Shown here piece after piece: positions 54,195 through 64,000 of a stretch of DNA of 64,000 bases. Origin of the DNA: Iodobacter fluviatilis. Its GTDB lineage: Bacteria; Pseudomonadota; Gammaproteobacteria; Burkholderiales; Chitinibacteraceae. Within the stretch, counting starts at the first letter, position 1. Every line of letters starts with the position of its first letter. The stretch is from positions 248,001 to 312,000 of the forward strand of contig NZ_UGHR01000004.1 in the NCBI RefSeq assembly GCF_900451195.1, written 5' to 3'. The position numbers and the translations under genes are program-made. The notes under the pieces are model-generated. The model saw only the letters and a list, made by a program, of their open reading frames with translations, was not told the DNA's origin and ran no database searches.

Positions 54195-55661
54195 TTACTT
54201 AATCATCTTTGCAACTTTCGCTTCAAATTCATCAAAGCGTTGTTTCAGAGCCTGCATTTCAGAGGCTTTTTCTGCTTTGCCCAGGAATGAATAACGAATG
54301 CTGTTCATTGCTGTATTTTTTAGCTCGTCGTAGGATGGTTTATAGCGGCTGGCGTAGAGCAGGTATTCGCCGCTGAGATTATTGCGTGATACACCCGGAT
54401 CATCGCTGGATATCACAAAGGGCACACCGTGGCGGCGGTAAACCTGAATAGGGTGTGCTTCGTTTTTTACCCCAAGAATAAACTCATTGCTGCTAAGGTT
54501 AACCTCTAGCGCAATATCTTTTTCTTTCAGTGTTTTTAAAAGTACATCGGCATTTTTTTCGTGGGTAATATCAATGCCGTGGCCAATACGATTTGCGCCT
54601 GCAATTTGTACCGCATCATTAATATGATTTTTTAACCCTTCCGGCGGAACCATACCAAGCGCTAATTCACCTGCGTGCAGGGCGAGCTTGCTATTTGGGT
54701 AGCGTTTTTTAAAGAATTTAAACATTTGCATATGCAAATCATAATCACGCATCGCAACGTGTTCATTTTCTGGCCCTACAATATTTACGGCCACAATTAA
54801 ATCGCTGGCTTTATCTGCTGCAAAGGCGGAATACATGGCGCTAAAGACGAGGGAAGGTGATAGATTGCGTAATACATAGGCCTGAACACGTAATTTAAAA
54901 TCGTTGCTGTCTATGCCTTTGGCTGCATCTTCCATTGTTTTGATATAGGCGTTGATTTGCTGCTGGCTGGTGGCATCTTGCGCCATAAAATCAGCATAGC
55001 GGGCAAAAATGGCTTCGGCATCTTTTGGGTTTTGTACCAGCTGATTTATTTCTGGGTCTAATTCTTTATTACTGATGCTGGGCGCCAGATCGACCATGGT
55101 TTCAAGGTATTGCACGTTTTCTGCTAGAGCGCGCTCTTTTAAAGATTGAAAGCCCTCATGCATGGCGTAGCTGGCAACCGGCATAAAATAAAAGAAAGTA
55201 TTAAAGAAATTCTGATCAGGCGCTGGTTGATCATGGCTGTGATTACTGAAATCTTTATCAGACCATTTTTGCAGTAATTCACGGTAGAAAGCATTGTTTT
55301 GCCGCGTTGCATCGGCGCTCAGGCAGATTTTACTGCTGGCTTCACTTGGGCTGGTATTGATATGAAATTTCTGTGCATTCAGTGCGGCGTTATCTTCGCT
55401 ATAAATGCAAAATTTTTGCTTGCCCACCCATTCCAGATAAGTTTCAGCATAAATAGCGCCGGAATAATGGTGATGTAAATCTGCGCCTTTAGGCAGCATA
55501 TTCATCAACAGGCCCAGCTCTGCGGTATTAGGTGAGGGGGCGCTGATTAATTGCGAATAGTACTGCTTAGTTTGTGTGTAGTTATTATTAATATCTTTTG
55601 CGTGGCCAGTCCCGATGGCAAGCAGGCAGAGTGCTAGTAGTTTGGTTTTCATCTTTATCAT
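54195..55661 (-). CDS. exported adenosine deaminase family protein (ADGF-like)
   Basis: A 488-aa protein with a signal peptide (MKTKLLALCLLAIGTGHA, read from the fourth codon) and an adenosine deaminase TIM barrel. Zinc and catalytic motifs are all visible: ADLHHHYSGAIY (about residues 60-71), ALHAGELALG, NRIGHGIDITHE and VISSDDPGVSRNNLSGEY. The long N-terminal region and export resemble secreted ADGF/CECR1-type deaminases, not the cytoplasmic Add. It likely converts adenosine to inosine outside the cytoplasm. ATG 55652 is an alternative start. Confidence 0.9.
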   Translation of the reverse strand: MIKMKTKLLALCLLAIGTGHAKDINNNYTQTKQYYSQLISAPSPNTAELGLLMNMLPKGADLHHHYSGAIYAETYLEWVGKQKFCIYSEDNAALNAQKFHINTSPSEASSKICLSADATRQNNAFYRELLQKWSDKDFSNHSHDQPAPDQNFFNTFFYFMPVASYAMHEGFQSLKERALAENVQYLETMVDLAPSISNKELDPEINQLVQNPKDAEAIFARYADFMAQDATSQQQINAYIKTMEDAAKGIDSNDFKLRVQAYVLRNLSPSLVFSAMYSAFAADKASDLIVAVNIVGPENEHVAMRDYDLHMQMFKFFKKRYPNSKLALHAGELALGMVPPEGLKNHINDAVQIAGANRIGHGIDITHEKNADVLLKTLKEKDIALEVNLSSNEFILGVKNEAHPIQVYRRHGVPFVISSDDPGVSRNNLSGEYLLYASRYKPSYDELKNTAMNSIRYSFLGKAEKASEMQALKQRFDEFEAKVAKMIK

Positions 55662-55891
55662 CTTTTATGAGTGGAATGCCAAATTATAGGCTGCAATAAA
55701 AGAATAGATGAATAAGGTGTTAGAACGCTTGCATTTTTTCAAATTGGGGCGTTGACATACGGTATATATAAAATTGGCAGGGATATATAAATGCTGTAAA
55801 AATGGCAATTATCTATTTAATGCGTAAATTGTTTTTTGATCTTTGCGAATAAGCAATAAAAGAAGAATACGTTTGATTAAGCAGGGGGAGT

Positions 55892-55921
55892 AAGGGTGTG
55901 CAGCGGCGTGCACACCCTTTT
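55892..55921. terminator. hairpin downstream of aceB
   Basis: AAGGGTGTGCA/TGCACACCCTT stem with a GCGGCG-type loop, 30 bp after the aceB stop and upstream of the adenosine deaminase gene. No T-run follows on the minus strand; it probably marks the 3' end of the glyoxylate operon. Confidence 0.6.
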
Positions 55922-55950
55922 AAAACGGGGTCTTTATAAAAGAGCGCCCC

Positions 55951-57537
55951 TTATTTCAACCTGTCGTAGCCTGGCAAAGTCAGGAATTCGACAAACTCCT
56001 CGCTGGTGGTCAGCTCATCAAACATCAGCGCGGCCTCATCCAGCGTGCTGCTAAAGCGGCCGCTGGTGTGAATCTTGGCTACTTCCTCTGGCAGCCACTG
56101 ACGGAACAGCTCTTTACTGACTTTGCGGCCATCGTCCAGCACGCCCTTGGGGGACCTGATCCATTGCCAGATTTGCGAGCGGCTGATTTCGGCAGTGGCC
56201 GCGTCTTCCATCAGATTATGAATCGGCACGCAGCCAAGGCCGGAAATCCATGCTGCTAGATACTGCACGCCCACGCTGATATTGCCGCGCAAACCCGCTT
56301 CGGTGATGGGCGCTTCAGGCTGGAAGTTCAGTAAATCGCGGCCTGCCACGCTGACATCCGGGCGTTGCTTGCTGATTTGATTGGGTTTTTCGCCCAGCAC
56401 TGCATCCCAAGCGGCCTGTGCAATGGCCACGAGGCCAGGGTGAGCCACCCAGCCGCCATCGTAGCCATCGTTGGCATCCCGTTCTTTATCCGCGCGAACT
56501 TGCTGCATGGCTTTTTCATTGGCCACTTCGTCGTTCTTGATGGGAATCACCGCGCTCATGCCGCCCATTGCCGGAGCATTGCGGTGATGGCAGGTTTTAA
56601 TCAGCAGCAAGGAATAAGCGCGCATAAACGGCACGGTCATGGTGATTAAGCTGCGATTGGCGAGGCAAAAATCGGTGTTGGTGCGAAACTTCTTGATGCA
56701 GCTAAAGATATAATCCCAGCGCCCGGCATTGAGGCCTGCGGAGTGTTCGCGAAGCTCGTAAAGGATTTCGTCCATTTCAAAAGCGGCAAGAATGGTTTCG
56801 ATCAGCACCGTGCCCTTGATGCAACCGTGCGGTGCGGCAAGCTCAGCTTCGGCCCAGGTAAAGACATCGTTCCAGAGGCGAGCTTCTAAATGCGATTCCA
56901 TTTTGGGCAGATAGAAATAACACGATGTGCTCTGGCTGAGGCGGTATTTCAGGTTGTGAAAGACGGCTAGGCCAAAATCAAACAGCGAGCCCGCGATGAT
57001 TTCACCGTCCACTTCAACATGCTTTTCCATCAGATGCCAGCCACGCGGGCGCAGAATCAGCGTGGCAATTTCACTATTTAATGTGTACTGCTTGCCTTCT
57101 GGCGAGCTAAAAGACAGCTCTTTACGATAGGCGTCTTTTACATTGATCTGGCCTTCGATCTGGTTTTCCCATGTTGGCGTATTGGAGTCTTCAAAATCGG
57201 CCATAAACGATTTAGCGCCGGAATTGAGCGCATTAATCATCATCTTGCGCTCTACCGGGCCAGTGATTTCGGTGCGGCGGTCTAGTAAATCGGCGGGCAG
57301 GGCAGAGATGCTCCAGTTGCCATCGCGGATATGTTGGGTATCGGGCAGAAAATCAGGCACTTCACCGGCATCCAGCCGTGCCTGGCGCTCAATGCGGGCC
57401 GCCATCAGCTCACGGCGGCGTGGCTCGAAGCTACGATGCAGCTCGGCTAAAAAAGCCAGTGCATCGGGAGTAAGAATAGGGGCAAAAGCGGGGCTGATAT
57501 GGCCGAGAACCCGAATACCTGCAAGCGTGGTTGTCAT
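55951..57537 (-). CDS. aceB: malate synthase A
   Basis: A 528-aa enzyme of the glyoxylate shunt joining glyoxylate and acetyl-CoA to malate. Signatures are [20 protein letters not shown] (about residues 110-129), [15 protein letters not shown] with the catalytic Arg, [20 protein letters not shown] and the family's [20 protein letters not shown] near residue 430. It follows aceA on the same strand across a 155-bp gap that is almost entirely a repeat element. Together they allow growth on acetate or fatty acids. Confidence 0.96.
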   Translation of the reverse strand: MTTTLAGIRVLGHISPAFAPILTPDALAFLAELHRSFEPRRRELMAARIERQARLDAGEVPDFLPDTQHIRDGNWSISALPADLLDRRTEITGPVERKMMINALNSGAKSFMADFEDSNTPTWENQIEGQINVKDAYRKELSFSSPEGKQYTLNSEIATLILRPRGWHLMEKHVEVDGEIIAGSLFDFGLAVFHNLKYRLSQSTSCYFYLPKMESHLEARLWNDVFTWAEAELAAPHGCIKGTVLIETILAAFEMDEILYELREHSAGLNAGRWDYIFSCIKKFRTNTDFCLANRSLITMTVPFMRAYSLLLIKTCHHRNAPAMGGMSAVIPIKNDEVANEKAMQQVRADKERDANDGYDGGWVAHPGLVAIAQAAWDAVLGEKPNQISKQRPDVSVAGRDLLNFQPEAPITEAGLRGNISVGVQYLAAWISGLGCVPIHNLMEDAATAEISRSQIWQWIRSPKGVLDDGRKVSKELFRQWLPEEVAKIHTSGRFSSTLDEAALMFDELTTSEEFVEFLTLPGYDRLK

Positions 57538-57560
57538 GGTTTATCCCTTAGCATTAGGGG

Positions 57561-57686
57561 GAAACCCAAACCTTGAAACACAGAGGGCACGGAGCACTCA
57601 GAGTTTCACGGAGAAAACCAAGGTTGGATGTTTTCCTCCGTGGTTCTCCGTGTTCTCCTTACCTCCGTGTTTAAAGACTTGGGTTT
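57561..57686. repeat. CACGGAG-type inverted-repeat element, copy 2, between aceA and aceB
   Basis: About 126 bp. The left end is AAACCCAAACCTTGAAACAC and the right end GTGTTTAAAGACTTGGGTTT, a good inverted repeat, with repeated ACGGAG/CTCCGT words inside. It matches the element at 37414-37534. It fills most of the aceA-aceB gap, so it forms a long hairpin in the shared mRNA. Confidence 0.8.
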
Positions 57687-57692
57687 TGAGTC

Positions 57693-58973
57693 TTAGTGGA
57701 ACTGTTCTTCTTCGGTCGAGCCTTTCAGCGCGGTGGTGGAAGATTGGCCTTGCTGGATTACTTGCGTAACCGAGTCAAAGTAGCCTGTGCCCACTTCTCG
57801 CTGATGTTTCACCGCAGTAAAGCCACGGTCTGCCGCTGCAAATTCGGCTTCCTGCAGCTCAACAAAGGCACTCATGCCACGGCGGGCGTAGCCGTGGGCA
57901 AGGTTAAACATGCCATAGTTCAGCGCGTGGAAACCAGCCAGGGTAATAAACTGGAATTTGTAACCCATCTTGCCAAGCTCTGCTTGGAAGGTCGCGATGG
58001 TGGCGTCATCCAGGTTTTTCTTCCAGTTAAACGATGGCGAGCAGTTATAAGCCAGTAATTTGCCTGGGAACTGAGCGTGAATGGCCGAGGCAAATTTACG
58101 TGCGTATTCTAGATCCGGCTTGCCAGTTTCACACCATACCAAATCAGCATACGGCGCATAGGCAAGGCCACGGCTAATCGCTTGCTCAAGTCCCGGCGTG
58201 GTTTTGTAGAAGCCTTCTGGTGTGCGCTCGCCAGTGCAGAATGGTTTGTCGTTGGCATCCACATCGGAAGTCAGCAAATCAGCGGCTTCGGCATCGGTGC
58301 GCGCAACGATTAAGGTAGGCACGCCCATAATGTCGGCCGCAAAACGCGCGGCTACCAGTTTTTCTACCGCTTCACGTGTTGGCACCAATACTTTGCCGCC
58401 CATGTGGCCACATTTTTTGACTGAGGCCAGTTGGTCTTCAAAGTGAACACCGGCAGCACCGGCTTCGATCATGGATTTCATCAGCTCATGTGCATTCAGT
58501 ACGCCGCCAAAGCCTGCTTCTGCATCGGCTACGATGGGTGCAAAGAAATCGATGCTGTCGTCGCCTTCGGCGTGATTGATCTGGTCTGCGCGGGTCAGCG
58601 CGTTATTGATGCGGCGCACCACCAGTGGCACCGAGTTCGCTGGGTAAAGCGATTGGTCCGGGTACATTTCACCGGCGATGTTTGCATCGGCGGCAACTTG
58701 CCAGCCTGAAAGGTAGATGGCTTTCAGGCCTGCTTTAATTTGCTGCATAGCTTGGTTGCCGGTCAGGGCGCCCAGCGCATGCACATAAGGGGTTTCGTTC
58801 ACCAAAGACCATAGTTTTTCTGCGCCACGGCGGGCCAGTGTGTGCTCAACCTGCACATTGCCACGCAGGCGTTCAACATCTGCGGCTGTATAAGGGCGGG
58901 TGATGCCTTTCCAGCGTGGATTGGTGTCCCAGTCTTGCTGGATGGCGGCGATCTTTTGTTCCTTTGTACTCAT
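57693..58973 (-). CDS. aceA: isocitrate lyase
   Basis: A 426-aa enzyme splitting isocitrate to glyoxylate and succinate. The catalytic motif KKCGHMGGK lies at about residues 186-194 (in [20 protein letters not shown]), with [11 protein letters not shown] before it and [15 protein letters not shown] (about 314-328) as the second family motif. The first residues [15 protein letters not shown] are the usual start. It is the first gene of the aceA-aceB pair. A perfect inverted repeat at 59065-59088 upstream is a likely operator. Confidence 0.97.
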   Translation of the reverse strand: MSTKEQKIAAIQQDWDTNPRWKGITRPYTAADVERLRGNVQVEHTLARRGAEKLWSLVNETPYVHALGALTGNQAMQQIKAGLKAIYLSGWQVAADANIAGEMYPDQSLYPANSVPLVVRRINNALTRADQINHAEGDDSIDFFAPIVADAEAGFGGVLNAHELMKSMIEAGAAGVHFEDQLASVKKCGHMGGKVLVPTREAVEKLVAARFAADIMGVPTLIVARTDAEAADLLTSDVDANDKPFCTGERTPEGFYKTTPGLEQAISRGLAYAPYADLVWCETGKPDLEYARKFASAIHAQFPGKLLAYNCSPSFNWKKNLDDATIATFQAELGKMGYKFQFITLAGFHALNYGMFNLAHGYARRGMSAFVELQEAEFAAADRGFTAVKHQREVGTGYFDSVTQVIQQGQSSTTALKGSTEEEQFH

Positions 58974-59452
58974 AACAATACTCCCTGAAGGGTGATGGGC
59001 TGCATGTTTAAGTAAAGCATTTTATGGCCGTGTTGCAGAGTTATTTTGCAGTGCACCATTCGATTGTAGTCAGTAATAATTGACTACATATTGGGGCTTT
59101 CATGTACTTTTTTTTTAGTAAGGATTTAGTCAACTGAAGGTAATTAAGTGCTTGAAAATGAAGATAAATGCGTGCTGCGCTTTTATTGCTTTAAACAACT
59201 GTTTTAATGGCATAAAGTATCATTTCGATCAAAAAATGTAGTTTTTTATAAAATTCTTTCTGTCAGCTACATTGCCGCTTATGTGGCTTGCTTTAAGTAA
59301 AAATCTATAAAAAAAATTGTATTTATTGATACATCTGCTAAGAGCAGACGCTTAAATGTGGATTAAGTTGCTTCGTTTTTAACTAAAAAAATAGCTGGCA
59401 CTGGCTTGGGCCGGGTTTAGTCTGCAGAAGTTTGGTTCCGGCTTGTTGCGAT
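58974..59452. other. control region between aceA and grpE
   Basis: About 480 bp, AT-rich, with no coding frame that I trust. It holds the aceA operator-like palindrome at 59065-59088, other partial TAGTCAA/TAGCTACA words around 59127 and 59265, and leads into the grpE heat-shock promoter on the right. Confidence 0.5.
59065..59088. promoter_or_regulatory. perfect inverted repeat upstream of aceA
   Basis: TGTAGTCA, eight bases, TGACTACA: a perfect 8-bp inverted repeat about 92 bp upstream of the aceA start. This spacing is usual for a dimeric regulator such as a GntR, IclR or LysR protein. No regulator gene lies next to it. Confidence 0.6.
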
Positions 59453-59484
59453 GCACTTGAAATGCACGGCGATAACCCCATCTG
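59453..59484 (+). promoter_or_regulatory. sigma32 heat-shock promoter of grpE-dnaK
   Basis: CTTGAA (59456-59461) and CCCCAT (59476-59481) separated by 14 bp: an almost ideal RpoH promoter, about 35 bp before the grpE start codon. Confidence 0.85.
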
Positions 59485-59523
59485 CCCTTGCATGTTTGAA
59501 ATAAGTTTTGACTGGAGTTCCTG

Positions 59524-60060
59524 ATGAGTAACGAAAACGTACAAGAGCAGACCAATTTAGATGCCGCAGCCGAGGCTGCTGAAGCTGTTGTCGAAAGCAC
59601 TGAAAATTCGCTGGAAGCGCAATTGGCCGCTGCAACTGCAGATATTGAAAAAGCCCGTCAAGACGTGCTCTATGCCAAGGCCGAAGCAGAAAATAATCGC
59701 CGCCGCTCTCTTGAAGAAGTCGACAAAGCCCGCAAATTTGCGGTTGAGAAATTTGCGATTGAGCTGTTGGCTGTAAAAGATTCACTGGAAATGGCGCTGG
59801 CTGATCAGACAGGTGAAGTTGAAGCACTGAAAAACGGTGTTGAGCTCACTTTAAGGCAGCTGACTGCGGCATTTGAAAAATCGCAGCTCACAGAAATCAA
59901 CCCGATGGGCGATAAGCTGGATCCGCATAAGCACCAAGCTATTTCAATGGTACCAAGCGATGCAGAAGCCAATACCGTGGTGCAAGTGATGCAAAAAGGC
60001 TACGAGCTGGCTGGCCGTGTGATTCGCCCGGCAATGGTGATGGTTGCAGCAGCAAAGTAA
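59524..60060 (+). CDS. grpE: nucleotide exchange factor GrpE
   Basis: A 178-aa co-chaperone that releases ADP from DnaK. It has a long N-terminal coiled coil (about residues 28-85; [20 protein letters not shown]) and the C-terminal beta domain with [20 protein letters not shown] (about 125-144), [20 protein letters not shown] and the closing [13 protein letters not shown] precedes the ATG by 6 bases. It lies under a sigma32 promoter and ahead of dnaK. Confidence 0.96.
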   Translation: MSNENVQEQTNLDAAAEAAEAVVESTENSLEAQLAAATADIEKARQDVLYAKAEAENNRRRSLEEVDKARKFAVEKFAIELLAVKDSLEMALADQTGEVEALKNGVELTLRQLTAAFEKSQLTEINPMGDKLDPHKHQAISMVPSDAEANTVVQVMQKGYELAGRVIRPAMVMVAAAK

Positions 60061-60191
60061 AAAATACGTTTTGTAGTGGGGGGGGATTTAAAAAAAGTCC
60101 TCTTGAAAATGCCCAGCGCATCCCCACTTTGTGAACATGGTTGTTAATTTACCGCTGCCTAAGGGCAAGCGAAGACAAGGAAAAACTAAAA

Positions 60192-62129
60192 ATGGCAAAG
60201 ATGATTGGTATTGACTTAGGTACAACAAATTCTTGCGTGGCCGTATTTGAAAACGGTCAGCCTAAGGTGATCGAAAACGCAGAAGGTACACGTACAACGC
60301 CTTCCATTATTGCTTACCAAGAAGATGGTGAGATTCTGGTTGGTGCGCCAGCTAAGCGTCAGGCTGTAACAAACCCAAAAAATACGCTGTACGCGGTAAA
60401 GCGTTTGATCGGCCGCAAGTTTGAAGATAAAGAAGTACAAAAAGACATCGACCTGATGCCTTTCTCCATCGTTAAAGCCGATAACGGCGACGCATGGATC
60501 TCGGTTCGCGACAAAAAAATGGCGCCACCGCAAATCTCCGCAGAAGTACTGCGCAAAATGAAAAAAACCGCTGAAGACTACCTCGGCGAAGAAGTAACCG
60601 AAGCGGTTGTGACTGTTCCGGCTTACTTTAATGACGCACAACGTCAGGCAACTAAAGATGCTGGCCGTATTGCTGGGTTGGACGTAAAACGCATTATCAA
60701 TGAGCCAACTGCAGCTGCGCTGGCCTTTGGTATGGATAAGAAAGAAAAAGGCGACAGCAAGATCGTTGTATACGACTTGGGTGGCGGTACATTCGACGTT
60801 TCTATCATTGAAATTGCCGATGTAGATGGCGATAAGCAATTTGAAGTACTGGCAACCAACGGTGATACATTCCTCGGTGGTGAAGACTTCGACCAACGCA
60901 TCATCGATTACATTATCGACGAATTCAAGAAAGACACAGGTATCAACCTGAAGCAAGATGTGATGGCCCTGCAACGCCTGAAAGAAGCGGCAGAAAAAGC
61001 GAAGATTGAATTGTCTTCCACCACACAAACTGAAATTAACCTGCCATACGTGACCATGGATGCAACGGGTCCTAAGCACTTAACGCAAAAAATTACCCGC
61101 GCTAAGTACGAAAGCTTGGTAGAAGACTTAGTTGCTCGCACGATTGAGCCTTGCCGTATTGCCCTGCAAGACGCTGGCCTGAAAATTACTGATATCGATG
61201 ACATCATCTTGGTTGGCGGTCAGACCCGTATGCCAATGGTGCAAGATAAAGTTAAAGATTTCTTCGGTAAAGAAGCTCGCCGTGATGTGAACCCGGATGA
61301 AGCAGTGGCGGTTGGTGCTGCACTGCAAGGCTCGGTATTGTCGGGTGATCGAACTGACGTATTGCTGCTGGACGTAACTCCATTGTCCCTGGGTATTGAA
61401 ACCATGGGCGGTATTCTGACTAAGCTGATCAAGAAAAACACCACGATTCCTACTAAGGCATCGCAAGTATTCTCGACAGCAGAAGACAACCAGACCGCCG
61501 TAACCATCCACGTGCTGCAAGGTGAGCGTGAACGCGCTTCGGCAAATAAGAGCCTGGGCCAGTTTAACCTGGGTGATATTCCTGCGGCTCCGCGTGGTGT
61601 GCCACAAGTTGAAGTCACATTTGATATCGATGCCAACGGTATCTTGCACGTAGGTGCTAAAGACAAGGCCAGCGGTAAAGAGGCTCGTATCACGATTCAA
61701 GCTTCTAGCGGTTTGTCTGAAGCAGAAATCGAAGCCATGGTTCGCGATGCAGAAATGAATGCTGAAGAAGACAAAAAATTGTCTGAACTGGTAGGCGCAC
61801 GCAACCAAGCTGACGGCATGGTTCACTCTGTGAAAAAATCATTGGCTGAATTTGGCGACAAGATTGGCGCAGACGAAAAAGCCAAGATCGAAGCTGCAAT
61901 GGCCGAAGTTGAGCTGGTGCTGAAAGACCACGCAGACGATAAAGAAAAAATCGAAGCGGCTACTGCAACACTGACTGAAGCATCGCATAAATTAGCCGAG
62001 CAAATGTACGCTCAGCAACCTGAAGGTGCAGCAGCTGGCGCGGCGGCGGGTGCAGGCCCAGAAGCAGATGCTAAGAAAGATGACGGCAATGTAGTTGATG
62101 CTGAATTCACAGAAGTAAAAGATAAATAA
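60192..62129 (+). CDS. dnaK: molecular chaperone DnaK (Hsp70)
   Basis: A 645-aa Hsp70. Start [20 protein letters not shown] (GIDLGTTNS signature), [14 protein letters not shown] (about residues 192-205), and [13 protein letters not shown] (about 338-350) are the three Hsp70 signatures. The C-terminus ends EFTEVKDK, a typical bacterial DnaK tail. I begin at ATG 60192 (AAGGA 11 bases upstream); the earlier frame start at 60141 adds residues not in the family. dnaJ does not follow; a terminator and a convergent chemoreceptor gene come next. Confidence 0.97.
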   Translation: MAKMIGIDLGTTNSCVAVFENGQPKVIENAEGTRTTPSIIAYQEDGEILVGAPAKRQAVTNPKNTLYAVKRLIGRKFEDKEVQKDIDLMPFSIVKADNGDAWISVRDKKMAPPQISAEVLRKMKKTAEDYLGEEVTEAVVTVPAYFNDAQRQATKDAGRIAGLDVKRIINEPTAAALAFGMDKKEKGDSKIVVYDLGGGTFDVSIIEIADVDGDKQFEVLATNGDTFLGGEDFDQRIIDYIIDEFKKDTGINLKQDVMALQRLKEAAEKAKIELSSTTQTEINLPYVTMDATGPKHLTQKITRAKYESLVEDLVARTIEPCRIALQDAGLKITDIDDIILVGGQTRMPMVQDKVKDFFGKEARRDVNPDEAVAVGAALQGSVLSGDRTDVLLLDVTPLSLGIETMGGILTKLIKKNTTIPTKASQVFSTAEDNQTAVTIHVLQGERERASANKSLGQFNLGDIPAAPRGVPQVEVTFDIDANGILHVGAKDKASGKEARITIQASSGLSEAEIEAMVRDAEMNAEEDKKLSELVGARNQADGMVHSVKKSLAEFGDKIGADEKAKIEAAMAEVELVLKDHADDKEKIEAATATLTEASHKLAEQMYAQQPEGAAAGAAAGAGPEADAKKDDGNVVDAEFTEVKDK

Positions 62130-62146
62130 GCCACGCTTATTTAAAT

Positions 62147-62176
62147 AAAACAGGCCCGCTGATGCGGGCCTGTTTT
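62147..62176 (+). terminator. intrinsic terminator after dnaK
   Basis: AAAACAGGCCCGC-TGAT-GCGGGCCTGTTTT, a 13-bp stem with a short T-run. Confidence 0.92.
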
Positions 62177-62212
62177 ATTTGTGGCGGTGAATAAAAAAAT
62201 TCTGCACACACA

Positions 62213-62283
62213 AAGCTCAATGAGGGTACGCGGAGCACACAGAGAAAATATAAATCACGCTTTCAGATTTTCTTTGTGGCCCG
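62213..62283. repeat. degraded CACGGAG-type element
   Basis: GAGGGTACGCGGAGCACACAGAG (written with a break: GAGGGTACGCGG, AGCACACAGAG) resembles the left half of the element at 57561-57686, and TTTTCTTTGTGG the right half. The ends are not recognisable, so this is a partial or decayed copy. Confidence 0.4.
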
Positions 62284-62307
62284 AAGATCATTTATTGCCA
62301 CCGGGAT

Positions 62308-63939
62308 TTAAGTCAGTTTAAACCTGCTGATGGATTGTTTCAGGCCGTTGGCTACCTTAACTAAGTTATTCGAGGAATTGGCAACTTCTTCTACTGCGGC
62401 ACGGTTTTCTTCGGCCATCTGTGCAATCCGTTCCACATTCTGTGCCAGCTCGGTGCTAACAGAGCGTTGTTGTGAAAGCGCAGAAGCAATATCTTTGATG
62501 GATGTTTGCACTTTAAAAGAGCCCGCTTTGATCTGCTCCATCACCTGATTAGTGCGCTCTGAAGCTGTAGAAACCTGGCTGACGCTTTCTTGGCTCGATT
62601 GCATGCCGCTGACTGCGGCTCGTGTGCCTTGCTGGATGGTCTGGATCATGCCGGTGATTTCTTGTGCCGAGCTGGTGGTGCGCTCTGCCAGTTTACGTAC
62701 TTCATCGGCTACCACAGCAAAGCCACGGCCTTGTTCCCCAGCTCGGGCCGCTTCAATGGCGGCGTTCAGCGCCAGCAAATTAGTCTGATCCGCTACGTCT
62801 TTAATGACGGTGGCGATATTGCCAATATGGGTAGAGCTTTGCTCCAGGCTGGCAATCTGTGTGCCGGTGCTGTTGACGTTTTCTAAAACATTATCAATCA
62901 GTGTATTGGATTTTTTGACCTCTTCACCGCCGGAATTTGCAAGATTCCCGGCTTCGTTGGCTTGCAGATTGGCTTCGCTGGCACTGGCCGAAACGCTGTC
63001 TATGCTGACTGTCAGCTCTTCAACACCTGCAGCCGACGAGGATGCAGATTCTGATTGAGTTTGCGAGCTGATGGCCACTTGCTGCGAGGCACTGGCCAGC
63101 AGATCAGACATACTGACCAGCTCGGTACAGTTGTTATTAATGCTTTGAATGGTGGCTTTCAGATCGGCTTGCATTTTTAACAGATCGGTCTGCATGGCCG
63201 CCAGCTCGTCTTTGCCTTCTACCTCTATATGCTCGCTTAAATTGCCTTCACGGATTCTTTCTAAAGATAGGCGTACATGGCTGATGGGAGTGGTGATACT
63301 CCTTGTCAGGATAATACCCAAAGCGATCGCCAGTACAACGGCAATCAGAGTAAGAAGTGTGGATTTGGTTTTGGTTGCCGCCAGCTCCTGATGGCTGATA
63401 GCCATGGATTCATCTGATATTTTTTTATTCAGATCGACCAGCGCGCTGAGTGCATCGTCATAGGGTTGAAATGCGGCTGCCACTGAGGTGGACATCAGCT
63501 CTGCGCCAAGCTTGAAATCATTGGCTTTTCCTGCTGCCATTGCGGGCTTGGTGGCTTCTAAATAGCGGGGCCACAGATCGTCTACTTTTTTGAGTAGCTC
63601 AGTTTCTGGCGGGGTTAAAGCGGTGGCTCTGTATTTATCCAGCATTTCTTTTATTTTGCTTTCATGGGCATTCATACCTTCTGCAATTTTGGCCATTTTA
63701 TTATCATCAGGCTCTCCTACAAAAGCATACAAGCTCCGGTGATGATAAATCGCCTGCATATTGGCATTGGCTAAATCCATAACGGGTACAAGCTGATTGT
63801 CATGCATATCCGTGGTAAGTGCTTGCATGGATGCTGCACTATGATAGCCAAGCACACCCAGAATTAAGGTAATAAGCGCACAGGATAAGAAACCAGCAAG
63901 TAATCTGGCGCCTATAGAAAATTGATTCAGGATATTCAT
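62308..63939 (-). CDS. methyl-accepting chemotaxis protein
   Basis: A 543-aa chemoreceptor. First membrane helix at about residues 10-32, a periplasmic four-helix ligand domain (about 33-190) of the 4HB_MCP type, second membrane helix (about 192-212, [20 protein letters not shown]), HAMP (about 213-266) and a signalling domain with the conserved hairpin tip [20 protein letters not shown] (about 390-409). I start at [13 protein letters not shown] (complement of 63939), which has AGG six bases upstream; five codons of upstream frame are less likely. No CheB/R docking pentapeptide is seen at the C-terminus (ends SRFKLT). Ligand unknown. Confidence 0.93.
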   Translation of the reverse strand: MNILNQFSIGARLLAGFLSCALITLILGVLGYHSAASMQALTTDMHDNQLVPVMDLANANMQAIYHHRSLYAFVGEPDDNKMAKIAEGMNAHESKIKEMLDKYRATALTPPETELLKKVDDLWPRYLEATKPAMAAGKANDFKLGAELMSTSVAAAFQPYDDALSALVDLNKKISDESMAISHQELAATKTKSTLLTLIAVVLAIALGIILTRSITTPISHVRLSLERIREGNLSEHIEVEGKDELAAMQTDLLKMQADLKATIQSINNNCTELVSMSDLLASASQQVAISSQTQSESASSSAAGVEELTVSIDSVSASASEANLQANEAGNLANSGGEEVKKSNTLIDNVLENVNSTGTQIASLEQSSTHIGNIATVIKDVADQTNLLALNAAIEAARAGEQGRGFAVVADEVRKLAERTTSSAQEITGMIQTIQQGTRAAVSGMQSSQESVSQVSTASERTNQVMEQIKAGSFKVQTSIKDIASALSQQRSVSTELAQNVERIAQMAEENRAAVEEVANSSNNLVKVANGLKQSISRFKLT

Positions 63940-64000
63940 GACATGCCTTTTCAAAGCAAGTGTAAGGGAACTGACTTATTCATAGAGCGATAAGCGTATC

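Noticed and set aside
60216..61826. Long open frames (up to 287 codons) antisense to dnaK
   Set aside because: They mirror a strongly codon-biased gene, carry no known domain and are Cys/Phe/His-rich as expected for antisense shadows.

Overview
The window looks like chromosomal DNA of a betaproteobacterium, most probably Neisseriales/Chromobacteriaceae and Iodobacter-like. The reasons are the gene order gshA-gshB-(apbE)-EIIA(Man)-ptsH-ptsI, a TIGR02049-type glutamate-cysteine ligase, an S-adenosylhomocysteine (SAH) riboswitch in front of ahcY, an FMN riboswitch in front of a lone ribB, a PEP-CTERM protein and moderate GC content. The genus is inference from protein style; no rRNA or tRNA gene was seen. 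No phage, transposase gene or CRISPR array was seen. Most of the window is core metabolism and envelope genes, broken up by small non-coding inverted-repeat elements.

Layout. 0.1-2 kb: rstA-type response regulator, YfhL ferredoxin, YidB-like protein. 2-7.5 kb: a four-gene minus-strand operon (DUF2298 multi-spanning protein, GT2 glycosyltransferase, YbhN-like flippase-fold protein, FAD oxidoreductase) that looks like an undescribed lipid-linked sugar pathway. 7.8-9.6 kb: AraC regulator divergent from an EamA exporter. 10.2-11.3 kb: PEP-CTERM choice-of-anchor A protein. 11.3-14.4 kb: metK divergent from two tandem late lipid A-type acyltransferases. 14.5-20.7 kb: glutathione synthesis, apbE and a permease-less PTS. 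20.8-28.3 kb: TetR regulator divergent from an eight-gene operon of the COG2907/DUF1365/cyclopropane synthase type (membrane-lipid modification). 28.3-31.4 kb: FMN reductase and a YjfK/YjfJ(PspA)-like group. 31.4-37.4 kb: GGDEF-EAL protein, MgtE, a CLC transporter. 37.6-41.5 kb: prmC, grxD, a GST, pepP. 41.8-45.6 kb: a truncated peptidase gene, two orphan solute-binding proteins, TRIC channel, ArgP-like regulator. 45.7-50.1 kb: ahcY with its riboswitch and a lipoprotein/LpoB cluster. 50.2-55.7 kb: CNNM/CorC-like protein, ribB, a DUF945 protein, exported adenosine deaminase. 55.9-59 kb: aceA-aceB. 59.5-62.1 kb: grpE-dnaK. 62.3-63.9 kb: chemoreceptor.

Most notable observation: the SAH riboswitch upstream of ahcY is split by a ~161-bp element with terminal inverted repeats, sitting exactly in the P2 arm. 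The P1 stem, the conserved core and the pseudoknot strand all survive on either side. A diverged second copy of the same element lies at 7481-7643 upstream of the DUF2298 operon. A second inverted-repeat family (CACGGAG-type) fills the aceA-aceB gap and recurs before prmC. A 75-bp remnant of a second EIIA gene tail lies directly in front of ptsH.

Start codons were re-chosen from ribosome-binding sites and family lengths in many genes, and the reason is given in each entry. All alignments were done by eye.
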